From Cercophora sp. LCS_1 (Eukaryota > Ascomycota > Sordariomycetes > Sordariales > Lasiosphaeriaceae): a stretch of DNA of 64,000 nt. The stretch lies in assembly GCA_036250225.1 (NCBI GenBank), contig JAPZLL010000001.1:1911156-1975155 (forward strand), read 5' to 3'. Position 1 is the stretch's first letter; every line of letters starts with the position of its first letter. The notes beneath the pieces were generated by a model. That model was given only the letters and a program-made list of their open reading frames with translations. It was not told the origin of the DNA and searched no databases. Shown in pieces: positions 46,335 to 57,415 of this stretch. The position numbers were made by a program, and so were the translations under genes.

Positions 46335-47160
46335 TTAAAACTCTTCTTCCACTTTTAGAGCATCCGTTTTACAAATATCCTCAGCAGGAATTATAACATC
46401 CGCTATGTGCTTATGATTTATAAAAACCAAAGAGATATTTCTAATGTTATCCATATACATTAATAACTGTTTGAAACCGAAAAGATCGCTTAACTTACTC
46501 CAAACTCGTTTAAGGTCAGTACTAACTGCCCATAGTAATAGATAATTACGGGCTATTGCGCCCATAATAGGATTGACAATTTCATATCTCTTCCACTAAG
46601 CAAGTATATCCTCATTGCATCCAATCCCTATAGTAATTAATATAATAATTAGTAATTCATTTGGAAGTGCTGTATTATTGGTTGTTACTTACTTTCTTTA
46701 ATGAACGATTCGATTTCTTCGTCGATTTGAACGTCAATATTAGCTAAAGCGTCTCCGTTTTGTCAAAAGCGAGCATAAGCTAGAAATTAATATAAAATAT
46801 CAGTAATAAAATATTAATTTATTCCCACTAAATATATATTTACTGGCCTTAAAACCCGCCCTCCTCTATACTCTAAATATCTCTTCCTAAATGCTGCAAT
46901 GCCCTCCCAACGGGCTTCCTTTTCAATGTGGAAAAACTCGAATTCTTTCCATATCCGAAATTGTATAGGTATTTGGCTTCCAACGGTCGGTGGGTTTAAC
47001 ATACTCATAATTATAAAAACCTCCTTAGTGCAATTAAATTTATATTTGTACTTATAGAGCTTTTTTCAAGTAGTGAATAGGGCAGTAAAAAACGAATCAA
47101 CCCATATTTCTTCCGGTTTTACTCAATATTTTTTCTAAAGCCGGTATATCATCATAATTA
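46335..47160 (-). pseudogene. Relic of a spliced minus-strand gene, unknown family
   Basis: Three minus-strand pieces appear to be consecutive exons. The first (about 47,160-46,814) includes LFNYDDIPALEKILSKTGRN and RIWKEFEFFHIEKEARWEGI. A short middle piece (about 46,780-46,695) lies between an AG and a GTAAGT and reads NGDALANIDVQIDEEIESFI with one stop. The third (46,565-46,335) contains DNIRNISLVFINHKHIADVI and ends EDICKTDALKVEEEF. Stops and AT-rich composition mark it as dead. I cannot name the family. Confidence 0.4.
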
Positions 47161-48653
47161 AATAGTTGGAAAGAAACCACGCATACGAGAGAACGTGGCT
47201 AATACAACTGCCTTTTTCGCAATCAAATTGGGCAATCATAAATAATAATAGTTTTATACAGTCTACTATATAACCTAGCTACTTCTACTCCAAATCGCTT
47301 GGGTAGAGGTACTTGAGGTATTACTAGACCTCAGGTTTTTAATGGGTAGGCAAAATTAAATGAATTCCTTAATCATAACCTTTACTCTAAAAGCCCGGAT
47401 TATGAGGAGGGTTGTAGAGCTCCATTTAGTAGGGCAATTGCAAAGCAGTATCAAGGGCCAACCCCCATTACTGGCTTTATTACCACTTTTTGCATTTGCG
47501 GCATACCAATTAGTCTTTCGCTACACAGTCAGACTTAACATCGTTGCAAATATATATAGTTAATTACTACAAAGATTACCACATTAGTAATGTACAAGAG
47601 TGTGAAATATACATTATTTACTTTGGCCAATGCTCATATTATACCCGGGAGAGATTCATCCAAACAAGGCGCTTGGCCCTCATACGCTAATACTTAAAAC
47701 GAAAGTTTGGCTTTACTTTGGCAAACTTTAAAGTGCTTATAGAAGTTGCCCTCCATTAATTGCACAACATATGCGAAATACCTAATTGAATATATATTAG
47801 ATATTTTATTACAAGGAAATTCCTCTTATAGCTACTGAGAAATTTTAATAACATTAAAGTTAAATGCATTATCAGCAATACATCCAATGACAGACTTCTG
47901 GAGTCCAAGTGCTTTTATTGTCTCTATAGTGAGGCGATTCACAACCTCCTATTTATTAGTTTTGTTATACGGCTTTATATTAATTAAGACTTAATAAAAT
48001 ACCCAGTCTATATTAATGAAGTAAACGAGAATACTAAGGAGAGCGTATTTGACCTTTTTTATTGACTACCCATCCTAAACAAGAGATACTTTTGAATCCG
48101 GAACTCTTTTATTGAGTATATCGCTCACAAGGGAGTTAGCCATATTTTTAGCAATGGCACTGAGGGTTTTGGGGGAGGGAAGTTGCTTATAGACAGAGTT
48201 ATTTTGTATAAGAAATTATTGGGTCCCTGGATTAGTTATTATATTGAACAATTGCTGAATCTAAATAAGATATAAGCATAATTTCTTATAGCTTTTCCTT
48301 TTACTCTAGGTATAATCGACTTAAGCCTAAATAAATAATATATTAGCAATTACCACATCAATTACCACAAAGTTAATAATGCTGGGTATATTATAGAATT
48401 ACTATATCAATTACCACAATGCACTTACTACTAATAGAACCTTATAATTCTTGATTAAAGATGGAAATGGTTGAAATGTCTGCAATTAAGGCGGGGTAGG
48501 TTGTGCGAATTGCCATTATATATAGTCTTTGGTCCTGAGGTGATTTTTCATAAATTGGGTATTATTTTTCTTACCATAACTATTGGAGTATACCAGTTGT
48601 TTCTAACAGTATTTATATACTAACTATACTTTCCTAATATCAATATCAATAGC

Positions 48654-49061
48654 TTAGTGGAAATGAGCCCAAAGTTCTAATAATCGCTTTTCTCTAAATA
48701 TTACATCTGCAATTTTTATACATTTAAAAACTATGGTATACTTAAGTTCGTTTTGCATGTGCGGTTTAATAACAATCCACTTTAAAAATTCCTGGTGTAC
48801 CTCATTCGACCAGAGAAGGAGATCATTTTTTTCACCACACCGATTTTGAGTAGGCATGGGGGGGGTAATATCCCAAGAACTAATATCCGTATAAAATTTA
48901 GAGGGAATATTAATAAATAAGTCACTGTTTTGGGCTATACCTAACTGAGGAGGTAAGGTGGGTTTATTACCCATTACAGTAAGAAACTGGTATTTGAAAA
49001 CTAGATTAATAACCAGAATAACAGTAAAGGAGGGAAAACAAATTAATACAGCGATTATCAC
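48654..49061 (-). pseudogene. Coding-like fragment, unknown
   Basis: A 135-codon minus-strand frame has protein-like composition (CGEKNDLLLWSNEVHQEFLK, YTIVFKCIKIADVIFREKRL). No domain is recognised. It may belong to the same degraded repeat as neighbouring minus-strand fragments. Confidence 0.3.
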
Positions 49062-51731
49062 ACAGAAAGAAATGTCAAACTAGTACTTATACCCCCTATA
49101 TATCCAACCAACCGATTGCCTTTCTTAAATAAATACAATTAAATACCCCTTTTTTTGAAAAAAGCTTCCATTTGGTATTAAACTTTCCCCCCTACCATTA
49201 TATCAAATTGCATTATCGACTTATTCTATTGTATCCACAACTATACCTCCCCCACTCCTTAATAAAACAGTTGAACCAGAGGACTTATCCAAAATTATCC
49301 CAGAAAAACCCGACAAAAATAACATATCTCAACCAGAATTACTTATAATGGGCGAAAAAAAGCCATCTCGCCATTAGCGCAAAAATGGAGAAGTTGATAA
49401 TAGTAATAACGAGGCATTATATAAAGGCACAGGCGAGAGCGAGAATATTATTAATAAAACTAGCGCCCAAGGAAAATGAACAGGGGTTAAGTACCAATCT
49501 TTATTGGGTTCACACGAATCTCCAGCCCCAAAGTACTAACGACTGGGCAACAAGCGTGAAATGGCAACCAAGGCAACAAAGAAAACGGGTCTTAGTAGAT
49601 TGCCTAATCTAAAGGGAACTTAGAACAGTAGTTCCAAAGGGCTAACGGTTACACCGCTCCAAAAGCGCAATAAAATATAAAAGGAGGTTACTAATACCAA
49701 TAGCGGGAAGAGGAAGAGAAGGGGTATATTGGATTACTACATTAATTACTACAATTAACTTTTACAACAATAGTACCACTCTGGATATAGGAGATTAAAG
49801 CTCAACAAAAGTCTACTAAACTCATTATTCCAGCACTTGCATTTCAGCGACTGGTTATTGAAATCATACATTCGGTTGGAATACCTAACGATTATATTCA
49901 GGCAATAGCAATTTTCTATTTACAGGAAATTGCTGAAACATTCTTAGTCAACCTATTTTCTAATAAATAGTCCCTACCAAATATATATATTCATATTAAT
50001 AACCTAGCCTCAAATCTGGCTACAGTATATACTGGCAGAGTCAGTATAATGCCCAAAGATATAACACTAGTAAAGGCAATTATAAAAATAATAAAGAGTG
50101 AGGAGTTATATTAAATGTAGTTTTAATATTGTGCGGTTACGGGATTAAATTGCATATGGTTGAGTTTTAACACACTATAGGGCAAATAGTTCAATTAATA
50201 GACTAATTAACTATGGCAACAAGCGTATAACTAGTCTATAATGCCCTATTTGGTATTGGAATTGTGGTAATCACTCATCCAACTCCATCTTGTCCCCATT
50301 AACCTCTATATTACCACATTAATTACCACAATAAAAGGAATCAATAACTGCTTGAATTTCCTTAGTCTTATTAGTAACTATAGCAATTTTACAATATATT
50401 GCGTAACCAAACCCCTCAATGCTCGCAGGATTAATATATCCGCGTGTAATCAATATGGGAGGGATATAGTTGAAATTGCAAAGATTTCAAATAGTTTGCT
50501 TAGCAAATATAAATCGAAATGCCTATCGGTAATTGGTCTATTTTAATAATGAGGGGCCTAGTCTAATGAAATATTCAGCACATATGAGTTCTTTATTAGA
50601 AAAAGCCTCCCAATCCATTATTAGGCCTGAGAGGTTATACCAACCATTACTAATATTAGCGGGGGAGAGATCGTCCCATAACTCGCACAACAAGCGCTTT
50701 AGAGTATATCGCATAATGTGGGGTCTGTATAGTGTGGAAATAATATAATATGTGCGCCCAGGAATACAGTAGTACTACATTTGCTTTACAATAATGTGAC
50801 GGCGAGCCCTGTAAACAATTTAATTAATATATATACTATTGTATATTCTTACTAGTATACCAGTACTTCTATATAAACAGGTGCCTACTAGCAGTGCACT
50901 TACTCTTCAATAGCATTGTTTTATTAACGCAAAATCTATAATATAGGATTAATACAACAATTACTACAATTCAAACTTCACATATCGATATTTGCGGGCC
51001 GAAATGTCATTAGGCGTCAAATTAATAAGATACCGATACATACGCCACTCATCATCTGAAAAGAGACTATAAAGTCCCATTTTCTTTGGAATACCCCTAA
51101 CCTTATTATTAAACTATAGTATATACTACATTATGTTCAGATCAGCAAAAGTCTTTGGAGAGGCTGCTTCGAACCCAGGAATATAACGCTACCAATATTT
51201 CATAATATTCCGGTATAATTACAGGAATAAACGAACTTCATTGGACGTAAGCTCACTAGTGGAGGACCAAGTATTGAGGTAGGGATGGTAAAAGAAGGGC
51301 TGGAGTTGGGGGTATACGCAGTATGTATATCGAATTATAGCCTTAAGAAAGTCGATAATATGCTTTCGGGCATACTAAATCCTGAATAACTTATAGCCAA
51401 GACGGACTAAATACTTCCGCTAATGACCTTGGAACCCCTTAAATACTAACTTCGCAATCTAATAATGTTAATATGTGCTAATATTTATAGTAATCAATAC
51501 TTACCACTCTTAAAAACTTCTTAATACTTTTTTTTGGAGCTCCTTATACTGGTCCTTTTTATTCTCCATAAACATCTTACCCGCACATCCAAACTAAACA
51601 AACCCATTAAACAAGTTTATATACTATACATTGCCCAGAACTTCATTGATTCAGTTACTAAGGACAGGAATTAATATTACATAGTCAGCTGCTTATTCAA
51701 TTACCTAATATTAATTAATATATATATAATA

Positions 51732-52079
51732 CTATTGGAAAAAGAAGTATACCCAAACAATTTCCTTCTTCCACTCCTCGTTTAAAGCGTCACTACTAAT
51801 GCGAAATACAATTATAATAAGGCTTACAATATATAAATTGATTGGGCCGCATATTCTAGCTATATCGATCGACTTATCCTCTCGTACCAACTTTTTAACC
51901 ATAATTTCATCACTATCATCATCCTCCCAAATGTCCTGTATAGAGACGACTGCATTATATTTTGCCAGTCCCCACTTTCGGTTAATGCAGTCAATTCCGT
52001 ACGTATCTACTAGGGTATTAGGGTACTTCTTTTTTGTTGCACTGCCAAATATTAGCTTAATTACCACAAGGATTACCAC
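51732..52079 (-). pseudogene. Coding-like fragment, unknown
   Basis: A 115-codon minus-strand frame has protein-like composition (NTLVDTYGIDCINRKWGLAK, VSIQDIWEDDDSDEIMVKK). No domain is recognised. Its upstream edge is next to a paired TTACCACA motif. Confidence 0.3.
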
Positions 52080-53589
52080 AACCGAACTTACTAGCCCTCC
52101 TCAATCTCCTTTGTAAATTTATACTCCTGGGTATACTATTCCTTATTTGACACATTTTGACACTCAGGTGCCTTTCGCAGTTTATTAAATTTGCGATTAA
52201 TCTAGGTCTAGAGGGCTTTGACTACCGCTTCAACTTCAAACCGGTATGGATTGGTCAACAAGAGATTCTTCTTGCAATTATTTACCTTTACCATATTTGG
52301 GTTAGTGTTATATACACCCTTTTTGGGTAACGGCAGCGCTATTATAAACCCTCAACCTAAATACCAATTAGTATAAACAATAGGAAATTACCACACAGAT
52401 TAATATACTATCTAATAGAGCTCTACTCAATATATACTGGGCTGGAGTCAAAAGTTAGTTGAAAGGTGGAGGGTGGAAAGTGCGGTAAACAATATTAGTG
52501 TAGCGTATACGGACCACCTATCTATATAGTAGTATAAACGGAGAGGGAAGGTGCGTGGGAGAAAATTGGTGAGTAAAAAGGCAAATACTCAGAAGCAAAT
52601 AAGTTAAACAACGTAAAATTGAGACAAAACTATACCAAAATATAATAGAGGTACGTCCAATGCCTACAGAGTGGACTTTACTTACTATAATTTTTAGGCC
52701 ACAGCCTAAGGTTACACCTTTCAAACACACATCTAAACACCTTAATGGCCTACCCCACTTTATTTTTAGTACACCACCCACTATCTATCTCCTTCCTTTT
52801 GCAACCACTTCAATTTTTTCTTTTCTCTTTACCACTCCTTCCACTAGCAGTTATCACAATATATAGTAAATCTCAACTGTGTGATAATCCTTGTGGTAAG
52901 GCAGCTGAAAGCTGGTCAATATGGCATACTGCTGCTATAACCCACTTACAGGTAGCAAGAGATCTCGAGCAGCTCCTATCCCCCAGGGCGTAGTAAACGG
53001 ACAAGCCGGGTATATTTTACGGCAATATCGTCGTAAGGCAGGTAGTAAGTATTATACTAATTTATGTGGTAATTAATAACTAATAAGTCTACAGCCGTGG
53101 CACTAAGAGAGATTCGAAATCTCCAAAGCTCAACCGAACTCCTTATACTATTTGTGCCTTTTGTCCGCCTCGTGAGGAAAATTGCTTTGGGAGTATCTAA
53201 TAATCGGTAATATTTCCATTTTTAGAAGGCAAGCATTAAAGCACTCCGGGAGGTAACTAAGTCGTTTCTTACTACTCTTTTTATAAGTATATAGTCGTTT
53301 TGACCCTATATAACTTATACTAATTTTAATCTTAGTTGGTAACCTCCTAACTATTTATGGGAAATGCATTACTCTTATAAAAAAGGACTTATGGCTTATC
53401 AAGGACGTTATATCAGTCATGGCACTACATGCTGAATTTTACCTAATAAAGAATCACAGTACTAATCCTAGTCACTATTCTGGGGTTTTCCAACTCCAAG
53501 GGAACAACGTCTAAGGGAATAACGAACTGGTAGAGTTACAAGGAACTACAAGCACGGTATCTATTTCTTCAATGTGTACTAAATAATAT

Positions 53590-53775
53590 ACTAATTATAT
53601 TAACAGTCAAACGAACAGCCAGCCCCTCAAACTCAGATTTCAGCTATGGTCAATTTATCGGGTATTGATCCGGACAAACCTATTATACCGATAAATATAT
53701 ATCTATTTGATGTATACTAATCAATATGCTAATTCTATTAATAGTCAAACAAACAGCCAGCCCCTCAAGCCCCCC
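53590..53775. repeat. Duplicated segment of about 50 bp
   Basis: The stretch ending AACAGCCAGCCCCTCAA occurs at about 53,587-53,632 and again at about 53,720-53,770, preceded in both by ACTAAT, a gap and AGTCAAAC. The spacing is about 135 bp. Confidence 0.6.
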
Positions 53776-53967
53776 CTTAAGCTCAGAGTGAACCGGAAGA
53801 GCCTGCTGAACTGGTATATTGACTATTTTATTTTGTACTAATCCCTGTACTAATCGTTTATTCAAGGAGGGTAAGTGTCTTTTCGCTGCCAAAACACCTA
53901 GAAAGCGTCCTTGGGCTTCCAAATCGCCTAAGAAGGGACCAATGCAAGCACCCCCGGGCTCTAGTAA

Positions 53968-54058
53968 AGAGGAGAAGGAGGAGAAGAAAGAAGAGGAGGA
54001 GGAAGAAGAGGAGGAGGAGGGAGGAGGGGAGGAGGGAGGAGGGGAGGAGGGAGGAGAG
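53968..54058 (+). repeat. GAA/GGA polypurine tract
   Basis: About 90 bases are purine only, made of GAA, GAG and GGA units and then three GGAGGAGGGA-like units. On the plus strand the tract is in frame with a 91-codon frame (53,819-54,094) that ends in a basic motif VRKRPRTDN; I do not call this a gene. Confidence 0.9.
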
Positions 54059-54167
54059 TCTGTTCGGAAAAGGCCCCGAACGGACAACCTGTAGAAGGCG
54101 GCGTACCCCTTTTTAGCGGAATAGTCACAAGCTCATCACCCTGACATTACCACCTTGATTACCACAA

Positions 54168-54278
54168 ACCCATGGGTACCCGCCAAGACTTGATGGGTCC
54201 CATGACTACCCATGGGTAGTGGGTACCCATGGGTAATGGGTAGTGGGTACCCATGGGTAATGGGTACCCATGGGTAAT
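54168..54278 (+). repeat. CCCATGGGTA palindrome cluster, copy B
   Basis: Several CCCATGGGTA palindromes, spaced by TAGTGGGTA or TAATGGGTA, fill about 110 bp. The array is followed by ATTCCAGGCACTA, matching copy A at 45.8 kb in reverse orientation. It marks the left edge of a GC-rich island. Confidence 0.75.
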
Positions 54279-55582
54279 TCCAGGCACTATCACCGCCGGT
54301 GAAGAGGCTCCCAGGTTGTGAGGAGATAGACGAACTCAGGGGGCTTGAAGACCCTATCTGCATAGTACCAGAATCGACAAAATCGAGAGGGGGCTGACGT
54401 TGCGCACGGGGACGTGCTGCGCGTGGCAGGTTGACGCCAGCCATGCTTGTGTCGCTGTCGCTGTCGCTATCATAGTTGCTGCCATGATCCACCTGGGCGG
54501 TCTCATGGCGGTGGAACTCGGCAAGGGCAGCCCATACCAAACCTAGGGTGTCTGGACTGCAGCCGCGCAGTCCAGACAAGGCTCTGGAATGCTGTCATAG
54601 CCGGTAGGCGGGCCATCTAACCCTAAGATTTCGGGTGGCCACTGCCCCTCGAACACATGATTGCTGAGAACGGGGAGGATACCTCTAACGATTAGCACGC
54701 GACAGGCCAAAAGCTGTGTGCGGTTCCAGCCACTGGCAGCCGGTAGCTGGACGGTCTCAAAGGATTAGGGTTAGAGGGAATCTAGGGTGGAAATACTATC
54801 AAAATACGGTTCCATAATTGAGTGTTACTATAGCAATGTGAGCAGATGAGGAAATGCTGAGCGATCTTCTCCTGTATATAAAGTGGGATGCATTGATGCC
54901 CAGCGGAGACTCCTGTGGACGCGGGGTGTCGGCGGCCTTGCCTCCTACAGGCTGGGCTCACCAGCCTGTGAAAGCCTGCAAGCCCAACAGGCGCCAACGC
55001 TTCACGGAAATGTGGGTTGACCTTTGGCGACCATCCCCAGCAACTAGATAGTTCACGGGCGAGGTATAACTGGGGTTCACTCTCACTGAGACCCTTCAGC
55101 GCCTTTGCACCTTGCCCTAGACTGACGTCAATCCTGCCCCTCTTGCCGAATTAAGGTGCTTTCTCACACAGCTCGTTCCACTGGATCCACGGTGCGTGTG
55201 CCCTGGATCAATCCGGCATCCATTTCGACCACGTTTGGAAAGCGCAACCCATTTCTTTCGACTTTTCCTTCCTTCAACAATTTTCGTCTGTCAAGCAGGA
55301 TGCTCTCTTCGTCAATTACTATCGGGTATGGAAGCAGAGTACCTCGCCCGCTCGGCATCACACAAAGGTTGGAGGTATGGATGGAGTTTGGGACTGCTCC
55401 CTTAGGGAATTTGGCTGATCATTTTCAGGGTATAGGCACTCCGGAGATGGACGACGACGACTATTTCCTTGGTGTTCTCTCGCACGCCTCATCTCCTGGC
55501 ATTTCTGGCCAGCATGTCGACGGCACACCTAGGCCACACGTGATTCAGGGGTCCGGAAACGGCCGGTTGTGTTGGTCTTGAC
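54279..55582. other. GC-rich island, part without recognised genes
   Basis: Composition returns to balanced GC here. A minus-strand frame (54,579-54,136) reads GCSPDTLGLVWAALAEFHRH and an acidic YDSDSDSDTS stretch before running into the palindrome array; a second minus frame (55,361-55,164) reads IDEESILLDRRKLLKEGKVE. Both could be gene fragments, but neither has a recognised domain or complete structure. Confidence 0.35.
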
Positions 55583-55589
55583 TTGTGCA

Positions 55590-55975
55590 CCGGTTTCCTA
55601 CAAAAACAAACGGAAAGTCGAGTAAAAGCCAAAGGGCAGGGACCTCTACTTCTTGTTCCTGTTCTGTCTCCCTACCGCAGCGCGCGGCGGGGGGTCGTAG
55701 TGTTCGCCCCAGCCATGCTAGCCGCTAACCTTGTGCACCAACCTTGCGCACCAATGAACCGGCACCACCCCTTTCCTACAAAAACAAACGGAAAAGACCG
55801 AGGGGCAGGGAGGGGACCTCTGCTTTTCGTTTTTGTTCCTGCAGTAGGGACGCAGCGCGTGGCGGGGGGTCGTTGTGTTCGCCCCAGCCAACCCAGCCAT
55901 ACCTTGGACACCAATGCACCGGCACCACCCCAAGTCGATATCCTTCCTGCAAGGAAAAGTCGAGCAAACACTAAA
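55590..55975. repeat. Tandem repeat of about 176 bp
   Basis: Two full copies and the start of a third begin with TTTCCTACAAAAACAAACGG (at about 55,597 and 55,771; third start near 55,940, diverged). Each copy also carries GGGACCTCT and a GTGTTCGCCCCAGCCA block. Confidence 0.75.
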
Positions 55976-56107
55976 GGGCGACCTCTGCTTCTCGCCGTGG
56001 GGATGCAATATCTGTCGAGCCCGTCGAGGCATCTGGTTGTGTTGGTGAATACCACAAAAAGCTCGCTCGCAATGATATCTGTCGAACCCGTCGAGCGAAG
56101 CGACGCG

Positions 56108-56310
56108 CACATCAAACGGCGAGAGGCCAACCCCATCGGGTCCATCAAACGGTGAGAGGCCAACCCCATCGGATCACGAAAGGCACCCCATCGGGTCCGT
56201 CAAACGGCGAAAGGCACCCCATCAGGTCCGTCAAACGGTGAGAGGCCAACCCCATCGGATCACGCAGACGGCGAAAGGCACCCCATCGGGTCGCGCAGGC
56301 GGCGAAAGGC
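56108..56310. repeat. Minisatellite, unit about 31-36 bp
   Basis: About six imperfect copies of a unit containing TCAAACGGCGAAAGG or TCAAACGGTGAGAGG followed by CCCCATCGG are arranged in tandem. Confidence 0.8.
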
Positions 56311-56366
56311 CGGTGGGCCTGTTTTCAACTCTAGGAAACATGTACAAGCCGTCCGGCTTCCTCCAC

Positions 56367-56512
56367 GTCATCGCTCTCCATCCATCTGCACGGCACCCCT
56401 CTCCATCCATCTGCACGGCACCTCCGTCATCGCTCTCCATCTGCACGGCACCTCCATCATCACTCTCCATCTGCACGGCACCTCTCTCCATCCATCTGCA
56501 CGGCACCCCAAG
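56367..56512. repeat. Minisatellite, unit about 20-24 bp
   Basis: About six tandem copies of a unit containing CTCTCCATC and CATCTGCACGGCACC lie directly downstream of COX6A. Confidence 0.8.
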
Positions 56513-56572
56513 CCCCTGTTCTCGAAGCTCTCCCGACGCTTACGTGGCCTTGTCCTCGAAGCATCCTGATGC

Positions 56573-57270
56573 TTACGTGGTCTTGTCCTTGTTGTGGTAG
56601 TTGACCGAGTCGTTCCAGCTGCAAACAGTCAGTACAAATCTCCGAGAGCAAAAGCGACGTACAAGAGGGTCTAGCATCTTGTCAGCACGGTTCTTATAGG
56701 GAAAAAAAAAAAAAACAGACGCACCTTGTCTCCGTTGCCCCAGGGGAAGTTGCGCGTGCGGATGTTCTGGTAGGGGTACTCGACGCGCTCCTCGAGGGGG
56801 GGGAGGTGCGACCAGTGCTCCCAGTGCTCGTTGTAGAGGTTGTAGGCGTTGGCGCCGGCGAGGACGAGGGCGGGGACGCAGGCGCTGCGGTTTTGTCAGC
56901 AAGGATTCGAGACTCGTTTTTTTTCTCCAGCTTTCGTTCCCAAAAAACAACGCAAGAGTCCGAGAGTACATACTAGATGGAGATCTTGCGCCAGAGATCT
57001 GTCCTCAGTCAGCATTCTTCTCCCTCAACCCCTCTCCCTCTCGAGAGATAACCCCTTCAACCCCTCTCATCGGAAAATCTCACCCGTGGTGCCGGCGGCG
57101 TGCTCCTTGACGTGGCGCCGCTCGCGGACAAAGGCGTTCTCGCCGGCCGGGCCGGGCGTCGAGCTCGCGAGGCGTCGCTGGACGGCAGGGCGGGCACGGG
57201 CGGCAACGCGCGAGGCGCCGCGGACGAGCTGACGCTGGAACATGGTGTCGAGGAGCTGACGCTGGAACAT
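56573..57270 (-). CDS. COX13: Cytochrome c oxidase subunit 6A (VIa), mitochondrial
   Basis: Five exons on the minus strand encode 141 residues: 57270-57084, 56998-56974 (25 nt), 56884-56725, 56670-56663 (8 nt) and 56618-56573, with introns of 85, 89, 54 and 44 nt. A basic presequence (LVRGASRVAARARPAVQRRL) precedes the mature part. The transmembrane region is VPALVLAGANAYNLYNEHW, and the family block VEYPYQNIRTRNFPWGNGDK is completed by TLFWNDSVNYHNKD. The residues T-L-F come from the 8-nt exon ACCCTCTT, which has AG before and GT after it; skipping it loses frame and the conserved block. Known role: inner-membrane subunit that modulates complex IV. A 27-bp duplication supplies two in-frame start codons (57,270 and 57,243), so the protein may have 132 residues. 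Confidence 0.93.
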
Positions 57271-57415
57271 GGCGTCGGCGGGTTGCGTTTTCGGGGGTTG
57301 TGTTTTCGCGGGGTCGCGGCGTGTCAATGGCTCGGAAACGTGGTTCGGGTCGGGTCGATGGAGAAGCAAAAGATGAAGTTGTGGAGCTCGGGGTGAGGTC
57401 AGCGCCGCATCAGGC

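Larger units (their letters stand above)
41955..53600. other. AT-rich, RIP-like repeat block without intact genes
   Basis: About 11.6 kb have very low GC content, frequent TA steps and stops in all frames. Only fragments of coding character survive, mostly on the minus strand (for example at 45,067-45,423, 46,335-47,160, 48,654-49,061 and 51,732-52,079). The block is best explained as old repeats hit by repeat-induced point mutation and kept as heterochromatin. No element could be delimited. Confidence 0.65.

Noticed and set aside
53095..53150. tRNA-Ser-like anticodon arm (AGATTCGAAATCT)
   Set aside because: The arm resembles a tRNA-Ser with anticodon CGA, but I could not pair acceptor, D and T arms; at best a decayed tRNA or tRNA-derived short element.
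54136..54579. 147-codon minus-strand frame at the left of the GC-rich island
   Set aside because: The second half is only translated palindrome repeat; no known domain is present in the first half, so I list it only as possible gene debris.
55672..56169. Open frames of 130-190 codons on both strands
   Set aside because: They are translations of tandem repeats, open in several frames at once.
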